64,000 nucleotides of DNA from Neoroseomonas eburnea (GCF_018129005.1 NZ_JAAEDL010000003.1:1-64000), one strand, 5' to 3'; shown: positions 25,446-37,214, numbered from the stretch's first letter. Made by a program: numbers and translations. The notes: generated by a model not told the origin, from the letters alone.

Positions 25446-25778
25446 TCAAGCCGCGGTCTCCCCGCCCTCGGGCCCGTAGAAGATGACCCAGACGCCGAGG
25501 TCGTCGGAACAATCCTCGAAGCGGTGTTCGGCGCCTGCGGGGACCCAGAGCAGGTCGCCCGGCCCGAAGGGCCTTCGCGTACCGGCGCAGGAGAAGGTGC
25601 CGCGGCCGCTGACGACGACCTAGGCCTCATCGCGCGTATGCGGCGCCTGCGGGTCGGTGCCGCGCGGGGCGTACCAGCGGGCTTCGAAAGTGCCGTGCGT
25701 GAAGATGCGGGCGGAGGCGCGGCCCGGCTCGTTCGGCGCGGCCGTGGCCTCGGCGGCGGGGAAGACGAAGCGCGTCAT
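25446..25778 (-). pseudogene. Cupin-domain protein gene interrupted by an in-frame TAG
   Basis: The frame starting MTRFVFPAAEATAAP runs 52 codons to a TAG at 25620-25622, then continues in the same frame to TGA at 25446. The two parts join as one small cupin: GTDPQAPHTRDEA before the stop and VVVSGRGTFSCAG and FGPGDLLWVPAGAEHRF after it. The stop sits where such cupins have Tyr (DEAYVV), so a single TAC or TAT to TAG change explains it. Total length would be 110 residues, normal for the family. It may be a true null allele, a sequencing error, or a read-through case. An IS630 element is nearby. Confidence 0.8.
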
Positions 25779-25922
25779 GCGGCGATGCTGCGTTCGGGCG
25801 GTGCCGCCGTGCCGCGATCGCATGATGCGCGCCCGTCAGAGGTTTCGCCGTCGGCCGCCGGCATGGCGCGCGGGCTGATGAGGCGACCGCGCGCGAAACC
25901 AGGACCCTGATACCGAGTCATA

Positions 25923-25955
25923 CCGGCGGCACGAGTCATTCACTCGTGCCGCCGG
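25923..25955. repeat. Perfect hairpin of the R-repeat head type beside the IS element
   Basis: A 14-bp stem (arms CCGGCGGCACGAGT and ACTCGTGCCGCCGG) with a 5-base loop. The core GGCACGAGTCA..ACTCGTGCC recurs in the family R repeats at 50947 and 59747. It ends exactly at the TA target of the IS630 element, so it may be a gene-end hairpin separated from the Nudix gene by the insertion. Confidence 0.7.
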
Positions 25956-25957
25956 TA

Positions 25958-27087
25958 AACCTCGACTCTGCTGAAATCTGCTTGCGGCGACGCGGGGCGG
26001 TCTGATTCGCTGGGGTTATGTCTGGCGTTGTGCTGAGCGGTGAGGATCGAGCCTACTTTCTGAGGGCGATGCGCCGTCAGGGGAACAGCGCAGTGCATCG
26101 GCGGATGAACGCGCTGCTGCTTCTGGACGATGGCTGGACGACCGAGAGGGTGGCCGAAGCCTTGTTTATCGACGCCGAGACGGTGCGGGCGCACCGGCGG
26201 CTGTATGGGGCGGCAGGGCGGGCCGGTGTGGAGCGGCTGGCCTATGTCGGCCACGCTCCGGTGCTGAGCGGGGCGCAGGCGGCGGAGCTCTCGGCCGAAC
26301 TCTCGGGGCGGGTCTACCTGACAGCCAAAGCGGTGTGCGGCTTCGTCGCGGCGCGCTTCGGCCTGGCCTACACGCCGCACGCGATGGCGCGCCTGCTGGG
26401 GCGGATCGGCTATGTCTGGAAGCGGCCGAAGGTGGTGCCGGCGAAGGCCGATGCGCAGGCGCAGCGCGCCTTTCTCGACGGCACGCTGCTGCCGCTGATG
26501 GCGCAAGCCGAGGCCGATCCGGCCAGCGCCCTGCTGTTCGTCGACGCGACCCACCCTGCCTACGACGCCCACCCGGCCTCGGGCTGGATCCGCCGGGGCC
26601 AGACGGCGACGCTCAAGAGCAACCATGGCCGGGTGAACGTCACCCTCAATGGCGCACTCTCCTGGCCTGCGCGTGAGGTGATCACGCGCGAGGCGACCAG
26701 GATCACCGGCCCCGAGATGGTCGCCTTCTTCGCCCAGATCGAGGCACGCTACCCGGCCGCGCGCACCATCACCCTGATCGCCGACAACGCCACCTACAAC
26801 CGCGCGGCCGTCGTGCGCGAATGGCTCACCCAGCCCGATTGCCGGGTGCGCATCGTCTACCTGCCGCCCTATGCGCCGAACCTCAACCTCATCGAGCGGC
26901 TGTGGTGGTTCTTCAAGAAGAAGGTACTGTGGAACACCCGCTACCCGAGCCTGGCCGAGTTCCGCACCGCCATCCGCGCCTTCTTCGCCAACCTCGGACA
27001 GTGGAACAGCGAACTCGCCTCCCTCCTGACCAGCCGCTTCCACCTCATCGCGCACACGCCAGCACAGATTTCAGCGGCGTAGAGGTT
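25958..27087 (+). mobile_element. IS630-family insertion sequence (complete)
   Basis: 1130 bp bounded by 23-bp imperfect terminal inverted repeats: left AACCTCGACTCTGCTGAAAT.. (25958-25980) and right its complement (27065-27087), matching at 20 of 23 positions. The flanking TA at 25956-25957 and 27088-27089 is the target duplication typical of IS630/Tc1/mariner elements. It holds one intact transposase gene and lies directly after the Nudix stop codon without breaking that gene. Confidence 0.93.
26018..27082 (+). CDS. IS630-family transposase
   Basis: A 354-residue single-frame transposase. The N-terminal helix-turn-helix covers about residues 10-70 (MNALLLLDDGWTTERVAEAL). The DDE catalytic triad is visible as FVDATHP (D), LIADNATYN (D) and NLNLIERLWW (E), followed by FFKKKVLWNTRYP, which is an IS630 hallmark. 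The winged region HAMARLLGRIGYVWKRPK precedes the catalytic core. No frameshift is needed for its expression. It appears intact and therefore possibly active. Confidence 0.95.
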   Translation: MSGVVLSGEDRAYFLRAMRRQGNSAVHRRMNALLLLDDGWTTERVAEALFIDAETVRAHRRLYGAAGRAGVERLAYVGHAPVLSGAQAAELSAELSGRVYLTAKAVCGFVAARFGLAYTPHAMARLLGRIGYVWKRPKVVPAKADAQAQRAFLDGTLLPLMAQAEADPASALLFVDATHPAYDAHPASGWIRRGQTATLKSNHGRVNVTLNGALSWPAREVITREATRITGPEMVAFFAQIEARYPAARTITLIADNATYNRAAVVREWLTQPDCRVRIVYLPPYAPNLNLIERLWWFFKKKVLWNTRYPSLAEFRTAIRAFFANLGQWNSELASLLTSRFHLIAHTPAQISAA

Positions 27088-27089
27088 TA

Positions 27090-27646
27090 TCAGAAGGACA
27101 CGCGGCCCGCCGCGGCCAGCGCCAGCAGCAGGGAGGCGACATGCGTCGACTGCTGCACCTCCCCTTCGCGGATGACCCGCAGCACCTCGGGCACGGGGAT
27201 GAGCTCGACGGTGATCTCCTCCCCGTTGTCGAAGGACTGCACGCCTTCGGGCGCGGCGCCGAGCGCGAGCACGGTGTGGACGCGATTGGTGTGCGTCGCC
27301 GGATTGGGACGCAGGCTGACGACATGGCGGAATTCCCGCGCGCCGTAGCCGGTTTCCTCGCGGAACTCGCGGGCGCCGCCGGCCACGGGGTCGGCATCGG
27401 CGGCGTCCAGCACGCCGCCGGGGAGTTCGAGATGCACCTCCTGTGCGCCGTGCCGGTACTGGCGGTTCATCACCAGGCGGTCGTCGTCGGTCAGGGCGAC
27501 GACATGCACCCAGTCCGCGTATTCCAGCACGTAGAAGGGATCCACCACGTCGCCCGAGGGGGCGACGCAGCTATCCGCGCGGACGCGGATCCAGCGATCC
27601 GCCAGCACGATACGGCTGGCGGTCACCGTCCACGGCTTCAGCGCGC

Positions 27647-27650
<4 letters not shown>
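27090..27650 (-). CDS. NUDIX hydrolase (ADP-ribose pyrophosphatase-like)
   Basis: A 186-residue protein. The Nudix motif reads [20 protein letters not shown] followed by EETGYG, with the metal-binding REFREE core intact. It resembles ADP-ribose pyrophosphatases that hydrolyse nucleoside diphosphate sugars. The ATG overlaps the gcvP stop (ATGA), so it is translated with the glycine-cleavage operon. The IS630 element begins two bases after its stop codon. A link to glycine cleavage is not known; it may only share the transcript. Confidence 0.92.
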
Positions 27651-30546
<2,896 letters not shown>

Positions 30547-30550
<4 letters not shown>

Positions 30551-30924
30551 GCCAGCGTGTCCACGTAGGCGGCGTAGGCGGCCTCGTCCATCAGCGTCGC
30601 GATCTCGGCCGCGTCGGCCGGCTCGATCCTGAAGAACCAGCCATCGGTCGTCGGCGCGGAATTGATCGTGCCGGGATTGTCGGCGAGCGCGGCGTTCACC
30701 TCGACGATCTTTCCCGCGATCGGCGCATAGACGTCGGAGGCGGCCTTCACGCTCTCGACCACCGCGACGGCCTCGCCGGCGGCGACCATGCGGCCGGCCT
30801 CGGGCAGGTCCACGAAGACCACGTCGCCCAGAGCGTTCTGCGCATGGTCGGTGATGCCGACGGTGGCGATGCCGCCGTCCAGGCGCACCCATTCATGATC
30901 CTTGGTGAATTTGGTGTCGGACAT
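30547..30924 (-). CDS. gcvH: Glycine cleavage system H protein
   Basis: A 125-residue lipoyl carrier starting [18 protein letters not shown]. The lipoylated lysine is K60 in [14 protein letters not shown]. It shuttles the aminomethyl group between GcvP, GcvT and the L-protein (not in this window). Its ATG lies 14 bases after the gcvT stop and its stop overlaps the gcvP start. Confidence 0.97.
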
Positions 30925-30937
30925 CGGTGCGGATCCT

Positions 30938-32047
30938 TCAGCGGGCGTAGCGGTGGGGAACGAAGGGGGTGGGCGCGACGCGGGCCGGCAGGGCCTTGCC
31001 ACGCACCATGAGCTCCAGGGCGGTACCATCGGCGGCGTGTTCCCGCGCGACGTAGCCCATGGCCATCGGGCCGTTCAGGGAGGGGCCGAAGCCGCCCGAG
31101 GTGATCTCCCCGATCGCGGCGCCGCCCGGCGCGTGCACCGGCGTGTGGCCGCGCGCGGGCTGGCGGCCTTCGGGGCGGATGCCGACGCGCAGGCGGCGCG
31201 TGCCGTTGGCGAGTTCCTCGCGCACGCGGTCCGCGCCGGGGAAGTTCCATTCGGTGCGGCGGCGCTTGCCGATGGTCCAGGTCAGCGCGGCCTCGACCGG
31301 GCTCGTCGTCTCGTCGATGTCGTTGCCGTAGAGGCAGAGCCCCGCCTCCAGCCGCAGCGAATCGCGCGCGCCGAGGCCGGCGGCCTGCACGCCCGGCAGG
31401 GCCAGCAGGGCGCGGGCGAAGGCTTCGGCCCGCTCGGCCGGCACCGAGACCTCGACGCCGTCCTCGCCCGTGTAGCCGCTGCGCGAGACCAGCGCGGGCA
31501 CGCCGGCGATCTCGAAGGACCCGACTCCCATGAACGACAGCCCGGCGATGCCTGGCGCCAGCGTCGCGATGGCGGCCACCGCACCCGGCCCCTGCAGCGC
31601 GATCAGCGCGCGGTCGGGCAGCGGCTTCAGCGCCACGCCGGCGGGCAGCACGGCGGCGATGCGCGGCAGGTCGAGATGCTTGCGGCTGGCATTCACCACC
31701 AGGAACAGCCGGTCGCCCAGATTGGCGACCATGAAGTCGTCGAGGATGCCGCCATCCTCCATCGTCAGCAGGCCGTAGCGCTGGCGCCCGGGCTTCAGCC
31801 CCTGCACGTCGGCCGGCGTCACGCGCTCCAGCGCGGCGGCGGCACCCTCGCCGACGAGTTCCGCCTGCCCCATGTGGGAGACGTCGAACAGCGCCGCGGA
31901 GGCGCGGCACTGCAGGTGCTCCGCCATGATGCCCGCGGGGTACTGGACCGGCATGGAATAGCCCGCGAAGGGCACCATGCGGCCGCCGAGCTCGCGATGC
32001 AGCGCGGCGAGCGGGGTTTCGAGAAGAGCCTCTGACGAATCGGCCAC
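30938..32047 (-). CDS. gcvT: Glycine cleavage system aminomethyltransferase (T-protein)
   Basis: A 369-residue folate-dependent enzyme that yields 5,10-methylene-THF and ammonia. Family features include MVPFAGYSMPVQYPAG, the ALFDVSHMGQ motif, SRSGYTGEDGVEV and GLGARDSLRLEAGLCLYGND, where the folate-binding acidic residue lies. The start is GTG at 32047. It opens the operon gcvT-gcvH-gcvP-Nudix and is preceded by a glycine riboswitch, so glycine itself likely controls expression. Confidence 0.96.
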   Translation of the reverse strand: MADSSEALLETPLAALHRELGGRMVPFAGYSMPVQYPAGIMAEHLQCRASAALFDVSHMGQAELVGEGAAAALERVTPADVQGLKPGRQRYGLLTMEDGGILDDFMVANLGDRLFLVVNASRKHLDLPRIAAVLPAGVALKPLPDRALIALQGPGAVAAIATLAPGIAGLSFMGVGSFEIAGVPALVSRSGYTGEDGVEVSVPAERAEAFARALLALPGVQAAGLGARDSLRLEAGLCLYGNDIDETTSPVEAALTWTIGKRRRTEWNFPGADRVREELANGTRRLRVGIRPEGRQPARGHTPVHAPGGAAIGEITSGGFGPSLNGPMAMGYVAREHAADGTALELMVRGKALPARVAPTPFVPHRYAR

Positions 32048-32088
32048 GGTGCCTCCCGCCGCTCAGCGGCGAATGGGGTTCAGTCCGT

Positions 32089-32275
32089 GGCCCCCCTCTG
32101 TCGGATGGACCTGAGAGATTCGGCAGAGGGGTTTGCCTCGCCTTACTCCGTCGGTGCCGAGGCTTGCGCCTCGGGCTTTCCAGAGGCCCCTTCCCCGCGC
32201 GGCCCTTCTGCCTGAGCGTTTCCGGGGGCCGGTTGCGCCTTCGGCGGGGGCGTCGCCGCCCCTCTCTCCCGCGCG
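32089..32275 (-). ncRNA. Tandem glycine riboswitch upstream of gcvT
   Basis: On the minus strand two aptamers lie in series. The 5' one starts with GGGAGAGAGG, has GCCGAAGGCGCAACC and AAACGCTCAGGCAGAAGGGC. The 3' one has CACCGACGGAGTAAGGC, then AATCTCTCAGGTCC and pairing CCCCTCTG/CAGAGGGG. The CTCAGG boxes and GGCGCAA-type internal loops are diagnostic. It ends about 40 bases before the gcvT start. In this class glycine binding usually turns the gcv genes on. Confidence 0.93.
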
Positions 32276-32331
32276 GGATCTGCGGGGTGCGCCTTCCTGA
32301 CAGATCGGCCGCGGCGGCGCAACGGCGGAGG

Positions 32332-32901
32332 TCAGGGAATCGGCCGCCAGGCCTCCGTGACGCGCGGCGGGCGCAGCGCGAAGCGCCAGGTGCAGCCCGG
32401 CGCCGGCTGGTCGTGCGACCGGGCGATCGGCAGCCCCGCCCAGGCGCACATCAGAAGCGTGCCGGTGCCGCCATGGCCGACAAGCGCGAGGCCGCCCGCG
32501 CCATGCCCGGCGAGGATGTCCCGTGCCGCTGCGACGATGCGGCGCTGCGCGTCGACCGCACGCTCCCAGCCTTCGGCGCTCTCCTCCGGCCGGGCGAAGA
32601 AGGCGTCGGCGAGTCGCTCGAATTCCTCCCGCGGGCGGTATCCCGTGCTGCTGCGGTCCATCTCCCGCAGCCCCGGATGGACCAGGACCGGCAGGCCGAA
32701 GCGCGCCGCCAGGATGCCTGCCGCCTCGATCGCCTTGGTCTCGTCGCTCGCCCAGACGGCGGCGAGGCCGCCGGGTCGCGGCTCGGCCGCGAGCCGCCGC
32801 ATGCGCTGGATGCCCTCCGGCGCCAGGTGCCAGCGCGGCACCGGGACGGCCGGGTCGATCGTGACCTCGGGGTGGGAGACGAAGATCCCGCCTGCCGTCA
32901 C
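32332..32901 (-). CDS. Histidine phosphatase superfamily protein with altered RHG motif
   Basis: A 189-residue protein starting at GTG ([13 protein letters not shown]). The superfamily's RHG/RHP motif reads SHP: the phospho-accepting His is kept but the first Arg is Ser. Other elements are present: WASDETKAIEAAG, LREMDRSSTGY with the acid residue, and LVGHGGTGTLL with the second His. Small members are phosphoglycerate mutase-like or SixA-like phosphatases. The start overlaps the lipoprotein stop (GTGA). Confidence 0.82.
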   Translation of the reverse strand: MTAGGIFVSHPEVTIDPAVPVPRWHLAPEGIQRMRRLAAEPRPGGLAAVWASDETKAIEAAGILAARFGLPVLVHPGLREMDRSSTGYRPREEFERLADAFFARPEESAEGWERAVDAQRRIVAAARDILAGHGAGGLALVGHGGTGTLLMCAWAGLPIARSHDQPAPGCTWRFALRPPRVTEAWRPIP

Positions 32902-33437
32902 CGCGGCCCGCGGCGCCGGTTCAGCGCCAGTTCCTCCGGCGTGAGCTGGAAGGAGAGCCGGATGTTGTGGTTCTCCACCAGGCGCTCATCCGCCGGGAAG
33001 CTGAAGGTGACCGGGCGGCTCTGCACCCGGATGCGGTTCACGTTCACGTCGAAGGCTGCCGGGGTGACGTATTCCTGCCGGTCGATCACCTGGGTGTCGT
33101 CCAGGTCGGTCACGGCGATGAACCAGGGCAGGTTGACGTCGCGGCCCGTGGCGGCGGGGCCGCGTTCCACATCGAAGACGGCACTGATCGCCACCGAGAC
33201 GCCTTCCCGGCGGCGCGTGTAGTCGCAGCGCGCCTGGAAGCCGATCAGGCGGGCATCGGTCGTCATCGACGCCAGGTCCTGCCCGCCGCCCGGGCGGAAC
33301 CGCGTCAGGTCCGCCCCGTCGGCCAGCACGGTGACGCGCGGGCACGGTGCCGGCGGACTCGTCGAGGAGACCCCCGAACCCCCGCAGCCGGCGAGCATCG
33401 CCGCCCCCGCCAGACCCATCCCCGCCTTGCGCCACAT
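32898..33437 (-). CDS. Putative lipoprotein of unknown function
   Basis: A 179-residue protein with a lipoprotein leader: [18 protein letters not shown], in which LAGC (residues 15-18) is the lipobox and C18 would be lipidated. The mature part has [35 protein letters not shown] and a final [17 protein letters not shown] recognise this only as an alphaproteobacterial conserved envelope protein. Its stop overlaps the phosphatase start. It is divergent from ispH with 106 bases between, where the promoters must lie. Confidence 0.82.
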   Translation of the reverse strand: MWRKAGMGLAGAAMLAGCGGSGVSSTSPPAPCPRVTVLADGADLTRFRPGGGQDLASMTTDARLIGFQARCDYTRRREGVSVAISAVFDVERGPAATGRDVNLPWFIAVTDLDDTQVIDRQEYVTPAAFDVNVNRIRVQSRPVTFSFPADERLVENHNIRLSFQLTPEELALNRRRGPR

Positions 33438-33543
33438 GAACCGCACTCTTCCGTCCCCCTTTGACCCCGGGCGCCCCATCTATAGTTTGTGGCCCGCCCT
33501 GGACAGGCCGCAACCTGCCCGCCCCCGAACACCGCGCGAAGAC

Positions 33544-34500
33544 ATGACCGCCGAAAAGCCCCGCCTCCACGTCCTGCTCGCCGGCCCGCGCGGCTTCTGC
33601 GCCGGGGTGGACCGCGCCATCAGGATCGTCGAGGAGGCGCTGAAGCGCCACGGCGCACCCGTCTACGTCCGGCACGAGATCGTGCACAACCGCTTCGTCG
33701 TCGAGGCGCTCGAGCGCCAGGGCGCCGTCTTCGTCGAGGAACTTTCCGAGATCCCCGATGACGGGCGGCCGGTGGTCTTCTCCGCCCATGGCGTGCCGAA
33801 GACCGTCCCGGCCGAGGCCGCACGCCGGCAGATGTATTTCCTCGACGCCACCTGCCCGCTGGTCAGCAAGGTCCACCGGGCCGCCGAACAGGACCACGCG
33901 CGCGGCCGCCACCTGCTGCTGATCGGCCATGCCGGACACCCGGAGGTGGTCGGCACCATGGGCCAGCTGCCCGAGGGCGCGATGACGCTGGTCGAGGACG
34001 CCGAGGCCGCCCGCCGCGTCGCCCCGCCGCCCGGCGCCGCCCTCACCTACACGACGCAGACGACGCTCTCGGTGGACGACACGGCGGAGATCGTCGCCAT
34101 CCTGCGCGAGCGCTTCCCCGGCATCGCCGAGCCCGCCAAGGAAAGCATCTGCTACGCCACCACCAACCGCCAGGCGGCGGTGAAGGCGGTGGCGGCGCGC
34201 AGCGAGCTCGTCATCGTGGTCGGTGCGCCGAATTCCTCCAACTCCGTCCGGCTGCGCGAGGTGGCGGAGCGCGCCGGCGCGCAGCGCGCGATCATGGTGC
34301 AGCGCGGCGCCGAGCTCGACCCGGCATTCGCCGATGGCTGCGCCACGGTCGGCATCACCGCCGGCGCCTCCGCGCCCGAGGTGCTGGTGCGCGAGGTCGT
34401 CGACCGCCTCCGCGAACGCTTCGAGATCACGGTCGAGGAAGTGACCGTCGCCGTCGAGGATGTCGTCTTCCGCACCCCGCCGATGCGCGCTGTCGCCTGA
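33544..34500 (+). CDS. ispH: 4-hydroxy-3-methylbut-2-enyl diphosphate reductase
   Basis: A 318-residue [4Fe-4S] enzyme, the last step of the MEP isoprenoid pathway, giving IPP and DMAPP. The three cluster cysteines are visible: [26 protein letters not shown] and [20 protein letters not shown] and [11 protein letters not shown] hold the conserved histidines, and [11 protein letters not shown] the diphosphate-binding loop. The stop overlaps the thrB start (TGATG). Confidence 0.97.
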   Translation: MTAEKPRLHVLLAGPRGFCAGVDRAIRIVEEALKRHGAPVYVRHEIVHNRFVVEALERQGAVFVEELSEIPDDGRPVVFSAHGVPKTVPAEAARRQMYFLDATCPLVSKVHRAAEQDHARGRHLLLIGHAGHPEVVGTMGQLPEGAMTLVEDAEAARRVAPPPGAALTYTTQTTLSVDDTAEIVAILRERFPGIAEPAKESICYATTNRQAAVKAVAARSELVIVVGAPNSSNSVRLREVAERAGAQRAIMVQRGAELDPAFADGCATVGITAGASAPEVLVREVVDRLRERFEITVEEVTVAVEDVVFRTPPMRAVA

Positions 34501-35480
34501 TGGCCGTCTACACCGAAGTGACCGACGAGGCGCTGCGCGCCTTCCTCGCGGACTACGCCCTCGGCGAACTGATCGCCTTCCGCGGCATCGCCGAAGGCGT
34601 GGAGAACTCCAACTACGCGCTGAAGACGGAGGCGGGGGACTTCATCCTCACCCTCTACGAGAAGCGGGTGAACCCGGCGGAGCTGCCCTATTTCCTCGGG
34701 CTGATGGACCACATGGCCGGGCGGGGCCTTGCCTGCCCGACGCCGGTGCATGGGCGGGACGGGGTGGCGCTGCGCTACCTGGCAGGGCGGCCCGCGGCGA
34801 TCGTCACCTTCCTGCCTGGCGTCTGGCCGCGGAAGGTGCGGCCCGAGCATTGCGCACCGCTCGGCCGCGCGCTGGCGGAGATGCACCGCGCCGGCGAGGG
34901 CTTCGCCCTCGTGCGGCCGAACGCGCTCGGGCCGGACGGATGGGCGCCGCTGCTCGACGGCTGCCGCGCGCGCGGAGACGAGGTGCAACCAGGGCTGATC
35001 GCGGAGCTCGACGCGGCACTGGCCGGCATCCTCGCCGCCTGGCCGGGGGAAGGCGCGCTGCCGCGCGGGCAGATCCACGCGGATCTCTTCCCCGACAACG
35101 TCTTCTTCCTGCCGGGCGAGGACGGCAGGCCGCGCGTGTCCGGCCTGATCGACTTCTACTTCGCCTGCACGGATCTGCTCGCCTACGACGTCGCGGTGTG
35201 CCTCAACGCCTGGTGCTTCGAGCCCGACTACTCCTTCAACGTCACCAAGGCGCGGGCATTGCTGTCGGCCTACGACGCGGTGCGGCACTTCTCTGTGGCG
35301 GAACGCGAGGCGCTGCCGGTGCTCTGCCGCGGCGCGGCGCTGCGCTTCCTGCTGACGCGGCTCTATGACTGGACGCATACGCCGGCGGGCGCGCTGGTCA
35401 CGCGGAAGGACCCGCTGGAATACCTGCGGAAGCTGCGCTTCTTCGCGCGGGCGGAAAGCGCGGGGGCATTGGGACTGTGA
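34500..35480 (+). CDS. thrB: Homoserine kinase (ThrB2, APH-fold type)
   Basis: A 326-residue kinase of the aminoglycoside-phosphotransferase fold, used for threonine synthesis in alphaproteobacteria in place of the GHMP-type ThrB. Key elements are GVENSNYALKTEAGDFILTLYEKR (nucleotide lobe), QIHADLFPDNVFF with the catalytic Asp, and SGLIDFYFACTDLLAYD with the metal-binding Asp. The order ispH-thrB-rnhA is conserved in the class. ATG overlaps the ispH stop. Confidence 0.95.
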   Translation: MAVYTEVTDEALRAFLADYALGELIAFRGIAEGVENSNYALKTEAGDFILTLYEKRVNPAELPYFLGLMDHMAGRGLACPTPVHGRDGVALRYLAGRPAAIVTFLPGVWPRKVRPEHCAPLGRALAEMHRAGEGFALVRPNALGPDGWAPLLDGCRARGDEVQPGLIAELDAALAGILAAWPGEGALPRGQIHADLFPDNVFFLPGEDGRPRVSGLIDFYFACTDLLAYDVAVCLNAWCFEPDYSFNVTKARALLSAYDAVRHFSVAEREALPVLCRGAALRFLLTRLYDWTHTPAGALVTRKDPLEYLRKLRFFARAESAGALGL

Positions 35481-35498
35481 TCGTGAGGAAGAAAGGTC

Positions 35499-35519
35499 GG
35501 GGGAGGATGAACCTCCCCC
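35499..35519 (+). terminator. GC hairpin after thrB
   Basis: Perfect 8-bp stem GGGGGAGG/CCTCCCCC with an ATGAA loop, 18 bases after the thrB stop. It is followed by further nested inverted repeats up to 35621 (CGAACCCCC with GGGGGTTCG; GGGGACTGAC with GTCAGTTCCC), just before rnhA. Confidence 0.55.
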
Positions 35520-35625
35520 GAACCCCCTCCCGTTTTTGGCACTTGGGGACTGACAGCCGAAGTCAGTTCCCAGGTACCAAAGAAGGCTGGGGGGTTCGGG
35601 GGGAAGTTCTCTTCCCCCCGTCTTC

Positions 35626-36078
35626 ATGACCGACCCGCGCCCCCTCGTGGAGATCTGGACCGACGGCGGCTGCAAGCCGAATCCGGGCCCGGGCGGCTGG
35701 GCGGCGATCCTCCGTTTCGGCGAACACGAGCGCGAACTCTCCGGCGGCGAGCCGGAGACGACGAACAACCGCATGGAGCTGACCGCGGCGATCATGGCGC
35801 TGGAGGCGCTGAAGAAACCGTGCCGCGTCGCGCTGCACACCGACAGCGAATACGTGAAGAACGGCATCAGCCGCTGGATCCATGGCTGGGTGCGCAGCAA
35901 CTGGCGCAACGCGGCAAGGGAGCCGGTGAAGAACCTCGACCTCTGGCAGCGGCTGCTGGCGGCGGCGAAGCCGCACCAGATGGAGTGGCGCTGGGTGCGG
36001 GGACATGCCGGCGATGCGATGAATGAGCGGGCGGACGCGCTGGCGACGGCGGCGCGGGACGCTGCGGCAGGCGGCTGA
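35626..36078 (+). CDS. rnhA: Ribonuclease HI
   Basis: A 150-residue enzyme that degrades RNA in RNA-DNA hybrids. All four catalytic acidic residues are in view: [15 protein letters not shown] (D), NNRMELTAA (E), [11 protein letters not shown] (D) and NERADALA (D). The basic handle region has [16 protein letters not shown]. Length is normal. Together with rnhB at 7.6 kb, the window holds both cellular RNase H types. Confidence 0.97.
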   Translation: MTDPRPLVEIWTDGGCKPNPGPGGWAAILRFGEHERELSGGEPETTNNRMELTAAIMALEALKKPCRVALHTDSEYVKNGISRWIHGWVRSNWRNAAREPVKNLDLWQRLLAAAKPHQMEWRWVRGHAGDAMNERADALATAARDAAAGG

Positions 36079-36320
36079 TATGGCAACTCCCCTCGGCCGA
36101 TCGGGCGACATCCTCCCATCCTGACGCGCCCCCATACCGCTTCGTCCCTCCCGACGCCTGAATGCGGACACGCCGCCAGCGGCCGGATCGGTCAGTCGGC
36201 CCTGCGCCGAACGCGCTCATCGCGCGTGGGCAACAGCATTGCAGAAGCAGATCCGGCACGGCCAGTCGCGGCAGGCCGAGGCGGGTGGACAACGGACGGT
36301 TGCGCACGCATCTGAACGCG

Positions 36321-36959
36321 ATGCTCTGGCTCGACCACCTTACCGTCATCGCTCCGACCCTGGCGGAAGGTGTCGACCACGTACGAGCATGCCTGGATCT
36401 CGATGTCCCCTTCGGCCAGCGCCACGCGTACATGGGTACGTACAACCACCTCATGCAGCTCGGCGACACGGCGTATCTGGAGATCGTCGCGCTGGACCCG
36501 GACGCGGATCGTCCCGGGCGTCGTCGGTGGTTCGGCCTCGATGATCGGCAGAAGGTCCGCCGGGATTGGGATGCTGGCTATCGCCTTCGAGGCTGGGTAG
36601 CCAGGACCGACGACATCGACCGGGTCATCAATGGCCGTGAAGCCATCTTCGGCCGGAAGGTTGCGCTACCGCCGGTCGAGTCATCCTTCGATTTTGCGAT
36701 CCCGGACGATGGCTCCCTGCCATTGGACGGCGCCGCGCCTTCGATCATCGACAGGCGAGGAAAGCCGCGTTCGATGGCAAGCATGGCTGACCTCGGCGCA
36801 CGCCTCCGACGCTTCTCTCTCGAGCACCCGGATCCGGAAGTGGTCGTGTCCCTATTGCGGAAGCTGGCCGTCGACCGGCCACCGGTCGTCACTCAAGGCG
36901 CCGAGCAACGCTATCGCGCACAGGTCGATACGCCAGGCGGCCTCAGGGAGCTCTTCTGA
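36321..36959 (+). CDS. VOC/glyoxalase-like domain protein
   Basis: A 212-residue protein starting MLWLDHLTVIAPTLAEGVDH. The opening strand-helix, the GQRHAYMGTYNHLMQLGD strand and YLEIVALDPDADRPGRRRWFGLDD match the glyoxalase-like (Glyoxalase_3) family. No substrate can be assigned. Base composition differs from neighbours: third codon positions hold visibly more A and T (for example through TTCGATTTTGCGATC), which suggests a more recent arrival. It stands alone, with about 240 unremarkable bases upstream. Confidence 0.83.
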   Translation: MLWLDHLTVIAPTLAEGVDHVRACLDLDVPFGQRHAYMGTYNHLMQLGDTAYLEIVALDPDADRPGRRRWFGLDDRQKVRRDWDAGYRLRGWVARTDDIDRVINGREAIFGRKVALPPVESSFDFAIPDDGSLPLDGAAPSIIDRRGKPRSMASMADLGARLRRFSLEHPDPEVVVSLLRKLAVDRPPVVTQGAEQRYRAQVDTPGGLRELF

Positions 36960-37166
36960 AGGTCGCCCATGCGGGGTGCGGGCAGTCAGGAGCCATGCGC
37001 GCCTGATGCCGGGCTCCATTGACCGTGGTGAAGATTCGGACAGGCGGCCGCCCGTCATGCCGCGCCGACCGGGGCTCGCGCCGACGGGACGGTGCGATCG
37101 CGCGTGCGAGGACCGCCGGCGATTCGCATCCCACCCGTCCCGCAAGGCAGAGGCCAAGCGCCGCAC

Positions 37167-37182
37167 ACACCATATATAGTTG
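37167..37182 (+). promoter_or_regulatory. Putative NrdR box 1
   Basis: ACACCATATATAGTTG, close to the NrdR consensus (ACACWATATATWGTGT-like). It lies 163 bases before the nrdA start and pairs with a second box 32 bases on. Confidence 0.7.
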
Positions 37183-37198
37183 CCTGGATCCCCCATTA

Positions 37199-37214
37199 GC
37201 ACGATATATGGTTC
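37199..37214 (+). promoter_or_regulatory. Putative NrdR box 2
   Basis: GCACGATATATGGTTC; it shares CAC-ATATAT-GTT with box 1. Box-to-box distance is 32 bases, about three helical turns, which is the usual NrdR arrangement upstream of reductase operons. Confidence 0.7.

Noticed and set aside
25620..25823. Stand-alone 67-residue protein
   Set aside because: It is the N-terminal piece of a cupin that continues in frame after a TAG, so it was treated as a pseudogene.
33461..33484. Promoter for ispH (TTGACC ... TATAGT)
   Set aside because: The spacer is only 14 bases, and an alternative -10 gives 16; not convincing enough to list.
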